From Kappaphycus alvarezii (taxonomy: Eukaryota; Rhodophyta; Florideophyceae; Gigartinales; Solieriaceae), in contig NADL03000007.1 in assembly GCA_002205965.3 (NCBI GenBank), forward strand, positions 1,116,001 through 1,180,000: a stretch of DNA of 64,000 bases, given 5' to 3'. Position 1 is the stretch's first letter; each line of letters opens with the position of its first letter. The position numbers and the translations under genes were made by a program. Shown here piece by piece: positions 53,767-64,000 of this stretch. The notes under the pieces are model-generated. The model saw only the letters and a list, made by a program, of their open reading frames with translations. It was not told where the DNA came from and did no database searches.

Positions 53767-55281
53767 AAAAGGAGAAGACAGAAACAGATCTGCGTCTCCT
53801 TACACCTTCAAAATGATTCTTTTAAACATTGCAATAGGGGCTGTTTTTATGGATTAATTTTAAATGTTCTACTACTTTTAGTGCTGATCCAGATCCTTCT
53901 GTAGATGAGTGAAGCAATCGACATAGGACTTTTTTTTGAGGCTTTTATGATCTTGACTTGCAAAAATAATTACGAGACAATTTCTGATTACTTCTACTGC
54001 ATGATATTGAAATAGATCCACAACAAAGAATCATCTCTAATAGACCTGTGCAAAAATTTAAGACTCAGACACCCTATATTTACTTACGACTTTAGTCAAT
54101 ACTGCTGAAACTAAGGATATTAGAAAACTGCTTTTCGTCTTCGGGTTTTTCAGTTCTTGCTTCAAAAGATCTCTCGGGTCAATATTTAATCGTTACTAAT
54201 AAGATTTCGCTGCTCATTTATTAGGTAATAAATATTTGAGCTCATATGAGTTTACCGGTTTGGAATATTACCAGGAATTTTTAGTGCGTTGAAATGTGTC
54301 ATTGCTAGTAACGGGAGGTGAGAATATGGTCTTTTTCCACTGTTTTATTGTTGTGCTTAAACATATTTAGGGTAAGTAATCTTATAAAGAGCCTTAAATA
54401 GATGCTTAAGGATTTGAGAAGGCTAAAGTTACCTCGGTGATGAATATACAAAATTATAACCTAAACAATCCCTACAGAGCAGAAGCAAAAGGAGTGATGA
54501 ACATTAGTCTAGAAAACAATGTAAAAGGATGTGTTTGAAGCTTAATTTATAGCTATGTAATAGAGAAGCGTAAATATACACTGTGTAATGGTTATATACG
54601 TCCATTTAGCTGTGCAGTTGAGAAGATTTTCTTAAATATTAGAATAAGGAAAGTACTTTTGACTAAATAACAATTCTGTGGAAACTTACTGCAAAAAAAG
54701 AGTTTCATCGTTCTTTTCGGAAAATTTATTACGGATAATTTGCAAAGTTTAAAGTTCAGTCTCGCAGTTTCTGTTTGATCATAGTTTTAGAAAATAATGC
54801 TTATAAACTAAGTTTAAAATTAGGTGCTCCTAACTAATGAATATTTATTCCTGAGTTGGAAACTCTCAAATATTATAGCGGTTGACATTTTAAGAGAAAT
54901 GATAGTTTATAAAATTTATCGAGGGCTCGGAACCAAAGCCCTAGAGGATGAAAAAATGTAGTGACTATAATTATAAGCCAGAGTGCTTAAGGTTCACTAT
55001 ACTACGTGCTTCCATCAAGTAATTTCATACAGAAAATACTAAATCTATATCCCATTCTAAGAAAAATACTATCCATCAATGCCATTTCGCACTCTCTGCG
55101 TGTGTCAAATCAAAATTGAGTATTACATCAAAGTAGAAGTTACTTTTAACTTGAAATTGAATCTATACGTTATTTAAATACACCAGTTTGCTTAAAATTA
55201 TTCAAATGTAGCCCACCACTCACAAATCATGGCTCGGGTTCGCAACTGCCATTTCAATATCATAGCAGATGAGATTTCGCC

Positions 55282-55310
55282 TCTTCACCAGAAGCCTCTT
55301 CTGGTGAAGA
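55282..55310. repeat. Perfect 13-bp hairpin
   Basis: TCTTCACCAGAAG (55282-55294), a 3-base loop CCT, and its exact reverse complement (55298-55310). It is isolated in the gene desert. Confidence 0.9.
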
Positions 55311-56631
55311 AATGGAACATAAATATTTTTTGTTCTTTTCTCAGTCGCGCCGAGTGCATTAATTGAGACTTTACTAGGTAAAGCTCCAAATTTTTACAAT
55401 TTATTTGCAGGGAAAATGCAAAATGCAAAAATTCTCTGTGAAATAAATGTTACAGTTTTTATTGGTAGAATGCCTTCTGATGTAAATATAACTTTTTTCA
55501 ACTTTGCGACTTATCCATATATAAAGGCTTTTTGATCCGACATTTGATTTTCGATTACGATATGGGCATAGTTTATCTGTATCGCCAAACAAAAGTCAAA
55601 TTAGCGGATCTGATTTTAGACTGAAGTGCAACGTTTTAAAATTTCGACGTCTGGTAACTATTTATTATTTAAATCCATCTCTACTGCGTGAGAAGAATAG
55701 CGTGATATTGTGCTAAATATTTGATATTTTCGCGATATGAAATTCCATCCTAATATATTTGAGGATTATGAACCGTTGCACTAAACATTAAGACCGCATT
55801 ATCATTTTAGGCATTTAATCTGTTTTATGCATTTGATGTTTGCAGTTTCCCGGCTTCTTACATCTACTGAAAGGCGAAAACAGACTCCTCTCCAATAAAG
55901 TGAAAATTCATAAAATACTACCTCACCTCAATGTATCCAGTCCCCTTTAACATAAGAGGCCGGTTGTCTTTTCTACCTGGCATACTGTAAATTTTGACCT
56001 CTGATTACTGTGTTTACACAGTTCAGTATGTCAGTTATACACATGACAGCTCTGCCGAGTTGAATTATGTATAATGGTTGTTCTACCTAATTTTTCCTGG
56101 AAATGATTTACTCAACAAAGATATCAGTACAGGGCCGCTAAGGACTACTTAAATTTTCTGGGAGTCTTTACTAGTATCATATTCTCTATTCGATTACTCA
56201 GTCCTTTGAAAAAAAAGAATCCCGTCTTTTTTTTAGGTTTACTGCAGTACTAGATTTATCTCAAATAGTGAATGGTGTTGTCCCACCGTTCGAACTATTA
56301 AGTGAATTAGATTTACCTAAGTTTAGAATCAATATGTTAAAAGAAGACTTACTCACTGCAGTGTTGTTTGCGGAACCTTCTCGTACACAACAAAATTTCA
56401 ATCAGATTATTCGTAATTGATAGTTTACGCAGTTGAACATGTTGTATACTCTACGATAAATTTAGTTACATGTATGCCAAATTGAATAAATAAGTGAAAA
56501 TATTTGTGTGGGTCATTTATTTTTTCTATCCTCGTGAAGAGTATTTAAATCTGTTCTAGACGTTTTTCCGCTGCCCACATCTTCCCTGAAAACCACTACC
56601 CCCGTCAAATCCGAACTGAAGAAACCGACCC

Positions 56632-57001
56632 ATGCGATTTTGCTACATTCCTGCCCTGGACCTTTTCCCTCTAAAATCTGTACAGAGGAGTGAAAACTAC
56701 CTTTCCCCTCATGAAAAAACGACGGCGAGATTCAAGGAAGCCATGTTTTCATTCAACATACCTCCTCTCCTGGAAGTACTGAAGGTACTGAAGGAGAGGC
56801 AACGCAAGTTTGGAAGTACTTTTGGGAAAGTCTTCAGAACATTCTGCTAGAAAACCTGAATGCAAACAAAAAGAATTGGCAGTGGCCTGGTCGGAGTTTT
56901 TTTCGACGAAATCACCCTCGAGTTCTACATGTTCGCAAAAGAACAACGATAGAATACAAAAAAAAACGCATCTGAACAGCGCCTATCCGGAGTGGGACTA
57001 G
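56632..57001 (+). CDS. doubtful small gene with TATTTAAA upstream
   Basis: A TATTTAAA box near 56545 lies about 90 bp before ATG 56632, the same geometry as before the acidic genes. The frame reads MRFCYIPALDLFPLKSVQRS, then LEVLKVLKERQRKFGSTFGK, and ends at 56850. A second frame continues protein-like (ARKPECKQKELAVAWSEFF) to 57001. There is no sequence match to the acidic family and no conserved block downstream. Confidence 0.2.
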
Positions 57002-59372
57002 AGATAAGGGACGCCACATTCAAAGGCAGTGGAAGAGGCAGGTATATTTTCGGATGGACGAAATCTGATTTAGTTCATTCTGAGAAAAACATCTACGATT
57101 GGAGAAGAAGAATAGCCGGCTGTGATGCGAATCGAACGATGATGAGTGCCGTCTCATGAGTGAAAATATGGCGCTGAGTCGTGGGTTTGGGAATAAAAAT
57201 ATCAAGCCAGAAGGGGAACTGTTCGATTCAGAGAAGAAAAATCGAAAATGAAGAGCAGTAGGAGGAAACTATAAATATAAAAGAGATGTAATGAGCAGTA
57301 ATAGCCCTAGATGAAGAAAGTTAGAGAAAATTGTATCACAAATCTAAGAGTTACTCAAGGTCCATAAGGTAGCTATAGAACTAATTCCTTCTCTTGCTTC
57401 TAAGCTGAATTAGTCGCACGTGTGCAGGTTACCATGACTTTTGAGGTGCCTATCCAGAGTGAGGGCAACTATAGATATTAGCATGCGAAACCCTTTTTGT
57501 TGCATTGTATTTCGGGAAACTTGAGTAGCCGCAATGATATTTGGGTAAGCAAACTCTCTGCATGCATATTAGATAGCTTGATGGTGGAGAAGAATGTAAC
57601 TTTCTCGTTTAAAGGACAAATTTGAGAACGCTCGTTGCGCCAACTCTACTTTAATGGTTTTTGGTGGTCTATAGAGGAGAAAATCAGTTAAAGTAGGATG
57701 ATAACAGAGCTAGATGTCGATGAAAACCTTCTAAGTTACAAAATAGCCCATTAGATTTGTAGAGAAGAGCAGAAGGTACCATAAGAGCCTTAATGGACCC
57801 CTTAAAAGTCTGTGATGACCATATTTGCTTAACAATCTTGTACTGTATTTCAATAGCTTCACTTAAGGCTATCTTTTCGTATTGTATGCACTCATGGACG
57901 CAAAATGTAAGCGGCATCTCTCTGTAAGTGATTATTGGCTCCCTTCATTCCCAGTCGCTCTTCTAATACAGTTTTATTCCACTTTGACAAAAACTAGTAA
58001 ACTCTTAAATATGTGCAACCTTGGGCTAATGTAGGTAAACCATTTATTCAATGACGTACGATATTATTATATGCAAGGAAATTAATTCGCTTGTGACTAG
58101 AATATCAAAATCTTTGTGTGCTCATACTTCCAGCTGACCGACTCATTTGGATCTGGGCACATATAATAAACCACAACCAGTTTGCAAATGTTTTTTCTTA
58201 TATTCAATATACATATGGAAAACTTCAGCTCTACCAGTTAATGATTATAGACGAAACTAACCTATCAGATGCGCCTCAGCGCTATTGATGTACTCCATTT
58301 ATTCTCAAAATATTCTACCCATCTTTGAATCTTTCATCCAAAGCATCATCTCAAGGTCGCACTACTTACAGCTAGTTGCAATTTCTTAAAAGTATACAGG
58401 ACGCAGTTAATCGATCGCTTCTTTTCCTACTACACGCTTTAATCTATAAATCGCAGCACATCGGCTCCACAATGCGCGGTGTATCGGCTGTTTGAAAAGG
58501 AAAATCAGAAGGGGAAGCTTGATCACTAATAGTGTTAAGGTTGAAACATTTCTATGGAACTTTTATACTACGGATACATATCTTTTGGACATCTGTTCTC
58601 TTGTAGCGAGTCATTCGAAGCAAGCTGTGCCGCACGACTGATATTTCTTATTTTCAAAGCCCTAGAAAGAATAAATTTTTACTGTGTATCAAGCGAGTAT
58701 GCGAACTTCCAATCTTAAATTCCGTTTACCTCACTGTTTTACAGCGAGGATATCTCAACAGACCATATGTACATTTGAGGCATGGTAACAGGTAGTATTT
58801 GCAACTGTGTCATAAAGAATTCTCAACAAATTTTTTTGGACAGCGCTTTATTGATTCACACTCCCAACACTTATGGAGTAAAAAATCATTACATAATATT
58901 TCTGTTTTCTTCTATATTTATGGTTTCATTTTTTAATTTCCCTTCATGCCTTTTTACTTGGTATTTTAACATATTCAGTTCGGCCCTCCATGATGTGATC
59001 TTGGACCATAGTGTGATATTGTATAGTTTCATTTGGAATTTATGAGCTCTGTTCTTGGCAAAGGCGCAAAAAATTTCTGTGCGGATAAAATCTATCCAAG
59101 ACACCATGGAACGTAGCAAATGCACAAAAATTATTCAAGGAAGAGGCTTTATTGTGCCCCTTACTTCCGATAGAGTCAAGGTCATCTGTTCCATTTCAGA
59201 GTTATAGATGATATTCCCATACTAACGTATCGTGACGTGTACCAAAAATAAAGTTTCGAAACTTGCAGCAATAACAAAATGTAAGTGTTGTCGAATAAAC
59301 CCAATGAGAGTCTAGTTCTCTCGTAAAAAAATGCATAGATAAGTAAATTACTCATCTCGTTTCAAAAAAGAT

Positions 59373-59419
59373 CCCGTAACTTCTAATTTTACAGCAATTC
59401 TTGAGATGGAAGTTACGGG
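59373..59419. repeat. 11-bp inverted repeat
   Basis: CCCGTAACTTC (59373-59383) is repeated as the exact reverse complement at 59409-59419 with a 25-base spacer. Confidence 0.85.
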
Positions 59420-61900
59420 GAAAATATTACGGAGAGATAATGAAAATATTGTCTATCCTTTAATTTGTTTTCTTAGGCTAAGAAGGTAGTATGACCCTCA
59501 AAAATTTGAAAAAGTTGGTGCACACAATCCAATACCACTTAAAAATCTTATTTAGTGACCTTTTGACCTTGTTGCGGTTTAGTCTGAGGAGAGAGAGTTT
59601 AAGCCTGGTAATCAATCCGACAGCGTAAAATTGAAAAATATTAGTGAGAAATTGTAAGGACTAAGATGAAATATAAGAGACCACAAGTATCTATTTTTTG
59701 CGGTTTGAAGTAATCGATGCATCAATATCACAAAGACATTAATCAATAAATCATTACTATCATATTATGCGTAATTTGTGAAAATAACTCCTCACTCAAG
59801 GTCCAAAAAATATTAAATAAAAGTGTACAATAGTGATAATTATTAGTTTTATTAATATAAATAATAATAATAATGGTGTTATAGAACCTTAAACAGAGGT
59901 ACACCAGTGTAACTTACTCGTTACAAGTAATGAAAATCGGAAACGAAAATCAGAGCAAATTGTGTCTCCACCTCCTTTTCCTTGTACATTCAAATTAAAT
60001 CCTTAGATCAAAGGGCTCCACTTATTCATTAGCCATTTTATTCGCGTTTAATTTCTTTTGTGCTCCAGAAACGCGTTTTTATATGTAAGTATGGGCAAAT
60101 TTTGTAGCACACAGTCATTGCAAGCGGTATAGTAGAGAGCTTACGTACTTCTCCCAGAAATTTCAACTTTTCTATGACTCACTCATATTTAATATTTATA
60201 TATTTGAACAGTTGAAAATAACCCGCTTTATCAAGTGACCAGACGACCTAGCGACATCTCGAAACTGACTCCGCAAATTCTCAGCCTGATTCGCAGCGAT
60301 CCGTTAAACTTATTTCGACTTCAATAATTTTCAGCTGCAATCGAATTATTCTCATTGGCACTGCAGAATTGATAATCTGAGAGATTTTCACTCGCAAAAA
60401 TCCAGGAGAATAAGGCTGAACTGGATATACCGGGATAGAGGTAAGGAAAAAGAGTCACGGGACAAACTGCGAAGCATCTTTCGTTGTTGTAGAACTGTTT
60501 ACGACACCTGTGATTTAAATTTTTATAGTGCCACTTGCTTGTACTCTGGGGGGAACTTTTAATGGAAATTTTCTATTTGAGTCTCATATTCAAACATATA
60601 CTTAAAATAGCGTTCAGTCATACATCCATACGATACACAGAGCAGAAATTTCAGAACCCAAGCTGTATATCATGCTCGCAGTGATGAGATTTATGCCAAG
60701 GGCGGGCTCTCAATTTATACCTCCCAATTTGAGACAGGTAGAGACAGTGAGCGGCATGATGCCTTCAAATATCCTCATTTCTTTTCAAAAGATTTTTTTT
60801 GGTCGAGCACATCTCTTCACCATCACTGCTTCGGCCACGTTTCCTATGCATCTCGTACAGTTTGCGCAATCCATGCCCAAGACTGGCAACAGAATCATTG
60901 GACAGGGCTTCAAGAGTGTTCAACTCACAGAAATCGTAGGGTATATCCATGCTTGGTTTGAACGATTATGGTATTACTTTAGTTAGAGCGTCAATTTTCT
61001 TTTCAGGATTCCAATAGATTCTATTGCTTTTTTTGTACAGCACATTCCCTAACAGTAGTTTTGGACAATGACAGAGCTGGTGATGAAACAAATGGAATTT
61101 TCACTTCAGCTATTTTCCATAGATATTCCAGAAAGAATATTTTCTCAAATTTATGCCACTATATATTCCCACCGCTCTCATACTTATTCTGTGAATCATT
61201 TTTTTGATAGCAGGTCGAAAGGTATACTCAAACTCACAGAAGAGAAAATGTGTTTAGAGTAATCGCTTAATAAGCCAGGCAGATAATCAAAAGGAAATAG
61301 AGTTGACTTTAAGGGCAAAATTCCGAACTCAAGTGAAATTTCTGTTCGTTATGGGATACGAAAATTATGTAAAACATTAAATCTCATCCATTTTCAGTGC
61401 TAGAACGAAAATTATATCTCATCTTTAATCTCGCACCTTCTTGAATTTGATACGGAATTATTCTAGTCGAGGTATGTTATCAGATTGTTTTGAGGGAAAC
61501 CAGTGCTTTGAGAAGCCCTTTCAAATTTCACTAAATATTTATTTATTGCACACTCAAAGATATAACTGCTTTAGTGATATGTTATGCGTCTACATGTTTA
61601 CATGAGACATTACCGGTTAAAAAAATGCGGAAGCACTCTTAGTATTGTGATACAGCTCCTTACAATTAGCACAGCCCTCGAGGCGAATGCGCTTTTGCAT
61701 TGTGGAGTTACCTTACGTTTGCATGCGACAAAGAATGTTTGGGAAATATTTGACTAAGTCCGCCCAGATTGTTTACATAGCACTAATTCTGTGCTCGAGA
61801 GACACTTTCCCTGCACTAGTTCGATTCTATTTGTTATTTTTTCCATGTATAGATGTGGGGTTGTTTCTTTTCGATTGCGGCTGATCTCCTTCTGCACATG

Positions 61901-62692
61901 TTCTTCAGTAGCATGTCGCTACTCTCCGTCCCACGCGTTTTGGTTACTGACCTTCTTGAGGTATACTAAAATTTTGCCAATATTGTGGCGCTTGCGTACT
62001 ACAGCTGTTAATGGTAGGGATGAACGAAAAATAACGGACGCACATGTCCCGGGACAGTTACTCGGCGCGCATAACGCGGCTTCTTTGTGCCGATCCAATG
62101 GGGTCGACCTCATCTGCACAGGTACAATGCGCCCATTCTTGATGGCGTCTTCTTCGCGTAGTGGGTAGTTGTGCACTGCTCGTCAGTAGTGCAATGTACT
62201 ATTTTGTAGCGTCTTTTCACACCCCGCTCATCATCAAAACGTTGTATCCCCATGGAACCATGCACTTACGCTGATGTGTTAAGACATCGGTGTCTGCTGT
62301 ATTTATTTCATAATCTGAACGGCATCTTGGAGTGTCGTGGTTAACATTCCGATATCTGTGCAGCGCGCGCTGCGGCTTCTTCACGGAGCGAAGCTGTCGC
62401 TATCAATGGATACTCAGCTGTCCCTCACCGCCATTAAAATCCGTACCAAGAGTAAAGCGATGTAGGTAAAACCTCACACGTCTTGTGGGGAAAGGTAAGA
62501 TGGGTCATTCAGTGAGCATTCACTACCTCTCCAGTGCGATGCAGATTGATCTGTTCAACAAACAACAAGCGATGTAAATTTACCACGATTACGTAAGATA
62601 ACAAAGGATTGTTCAGAGCTCCTAAATCTTACCTTTTTCAATGTATGCGCGGAATGTGGACCATGAAATGATGGAGGAGAGACTGAATTCCG
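61901..62692. other. Stretch downstream of the copia pol
   Basis: This region should contain the 3' end and LTR of the copia element on the minus strand. I could not find a polypurine tract or LTR boundary. Overlapping frames on both strands at 61791-62176 have no clear motif. Confidence 0.4.
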
Positions 62693-63951
62693 TTAGATGA
62701 AGAAAGTTTCTTCATTATGTACGAGAGCTAATTCGCCGTCCCAATAGTTAAACGTGACGGTTCCCATCCGATGATGTTCTCTGATGTGATACACTTTGAG
62801 GTTAATGTGCTTATTGCGATCTGATACTTGATCACGGGACGCAAGTGAGATAGAAGCATTTTTTCTCGTGCGGATGGGTGTCGGAGGTAGTTATTGTTCG
62901 TCTTCAAGCGGTTTATATGTTAACATCTCGGCAAATAAACGACATAACCAGGTGATTGCCTTTCCTGATGTAGGCATTGCTTTATACTCAGCCTCTTTCG
63001 AGCTCAGCCAAAGATATGCTATCTCTTCGGAGTCCAGAAAAATGGAGCGGAGCTAGCTGTGATGATGATACCGTGGTTTACTTGCGAGTATCACGACAGC
63101 CTACCCAGTCCGCGTCCGTATATGCGGTGGGCGGTTGCGAGATTTGCGAGGTATGGTAGAATAAAGCAAGTTCCTTGGTGCCTAGGAGGCACTTCACCAC
63201 CCTCATAGCGAGAACAAGATGGCGTAGAGCCGGAGCGTGCATTTGCCTCGCTCAAACCGAGGCAGCAAAGGACTCATCAGGGTGCTTTCATGCGGCGACG
63301 TACATCACACCACCAATAATATTATGGTAACGAGTGTGCTCAGAAGGCGTAAGGAGGATATAGACTCATGTAGAGCAGACAAATCAGCATTTTTATGCAT
63401 TGTCAGAGCTTGAGGCTTGACGTGAGCAAGGTTGATAGATGCAGCGATGAAAGTTATTTATTGACACTGCGAGACGTATATTCCAGACGGAGTACGCAAT
63501 AGTGGCCAACCGATAAAGGAACGAAGGGATCCGAGCAGCTTGATCTTGAAAACAACTCTAAGGCGGCGCTTGATATCCTCAGGTAGTTGACGAGAGGTGA
63601 GGCCAGTATCATATCGTCAACAACTATGCGTAGGAGAGGATAGCAGGTAGCGGTGCGAATAATATGCATCCTGTTATCAACGCGGGACTGCTCGAAACTA
63701 CGTGTCCACACGGTATCGTGAATGACGGAACCCCAAATAGAGCCAGCAGCTTTGTGTCCATAAATGGACTTCACAACTAGGGCAACATGGTTTGGTTTAA
63801 GCTGTATGCAAGTTGAGTCGGTCGGTTGCTCCATGACGACAGGTGTGTCTAGATCACCGTGGAGTTAGGATTGGGCTTTGGCACCGCCTTTAAGAAGTAG
63901 GCCCTTAGCAGCGACTTTAGTGAGCAACATATGTATTGTTTAATATCTGGA
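62693..63951 (-). pseudogene. Ty1/copia pol fragment (reverse transcriptase and RNase H)
   Basis: On the minus strand from the window edge: MEQPTDSTCIQL, then SIYGHKAAGSIWG (family SLYGLKQA.R.W), then the catalytic box IVVDDMILAS (YVDDM, first residue changed but both Asp kept) near 63620. RNase H follows with IIGGVMYVAA, HLVLAMRVVKCLLGTKELAL, AYTDADWVGCRDTRK (catalytic DAD, about 63100-63135) and the C-terminal NKHINLKVYHIREHHRMGTV with FNYWDGELALV, stopping at 62693-62695. Several stops and shifts are present. The 5' part of the element (gag, integrase) would lie beyond the end of the window. A minus frame at 61919-62176 may be a further downstream piece. Confidence 0.8.
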
Positions 63952-64000
63952 AACAGGTGCACAGAGTGCTTCGGGATCGTAGTCTCTGTATACCACTTGC

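Larger units (their letters stand above)
52101..61900. other. Ten-kilobase AT-rich gene desert
   Basis: I recognise no gene, RNA or transposon protein here. Frames are short and compositionally AT-driven. The longest (60672-60986 plus, 104 codons) competes with an equally plausible minus frame at 60765-60950, and neither has a motif. Structures noted are the repeat at 53701, hairpins at 55282 and 59373, a possible small gene at 56632, and an AAT-rich microsatellite near 59857. TACTGTA words, common in 10-27 kb, are nearly absent. Confidence 0.5.

Noticed and set aside
58782..59045. Hydrophobic 87-codon frame
   Set aside because: Phe/Ile/Ser/Asn-rich composition is what AT-rich DNA yields by chance; no promoter or neighbour supports it.
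60672..60986. 104-codon plus-strand frame
   Set aside because: A minus-strand frame over the same bases looks equally plausible, neither has a motif, and the surroundings are a gene desert.
62170..62200. Another copy of the TGTAGTGCAAT terminal repeat
   Set aside because: Only a short word (TAGTGCAAT) is shared, with no paired end and no target duplication.

Overview
The window is nuclear DNA of a eukaryote. It is mostly AT-rich and gene-poor, and nearly everything recognisable is a decayed mobile element. It contains chromovirus-type Ty3/gypsy, other Ty3/gypsy, Ty1/copia and a Tnp2-like DNA transposon. One host-type gene stands out: an LSD1-like flavin amine oxidase in a GC-rich island. No operons, rRNA, tRNA or clear introns were found. 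The lineage cannot be settled from the sequence; a multicellular red alga is my guess, at low confidence.

Layout: 1-11.6 kb is almost gene-free, with one unknown 113-aa frame at 7.84 kb, small tandem repeats and a CT-rich palindromic block near 4 kb. 11.7-14.97 kb holds the amine oxidase, broken into several frames. 16.39-22.26 kb is a decayed chromovirus. Its reverse transcriptase is split by a 1,000-bp TG...CA element with a 5-bp target duplication, probably a solo LTR. 22.6-22.9 kb holds a short intact minus-strand frame. 27.2-35.2 kb holds several unrecognised frameshifted genes, including a divergent pair and a minus-strand proline-rich gene with a 27-bp minisatellite. 35.8-39.1 kb is a Tnp2-like transposase. 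45.4-52 kb is a second Ty3/gypsy element truncated in its integrase. 52.1-61.9 kb is a gene desert. 62.7-63.95 kb is a minus-strand copia pol fragment.

The most interesting signal is a repeat family that I do not recognise, present three times with an ORF (23.84-24.92 kb plus; 43.77-42.6 kb minus; 45.82-46.95 kb plus). Each copy has a CTATTTAAA promoter-like box and a ~190-aa acidic protein gene with conserved ends. About 90-130 bp downstream lies a conserved block containing a second TATA-like site. A fourth copy of the block (26.24-26.52 kb) lacks the gene. In the 46-kb copy the block runs directly into gypsy gag. The simplest reading is an extra gene carried in the LTR or leader of a gypsy family.

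Frameshifts or stops occur every few hundred bases in all longer genes. Either the region is a graveyard of old insertions, or the assembly carries indel errors. Both must be kept in mind for every broken gene described here.
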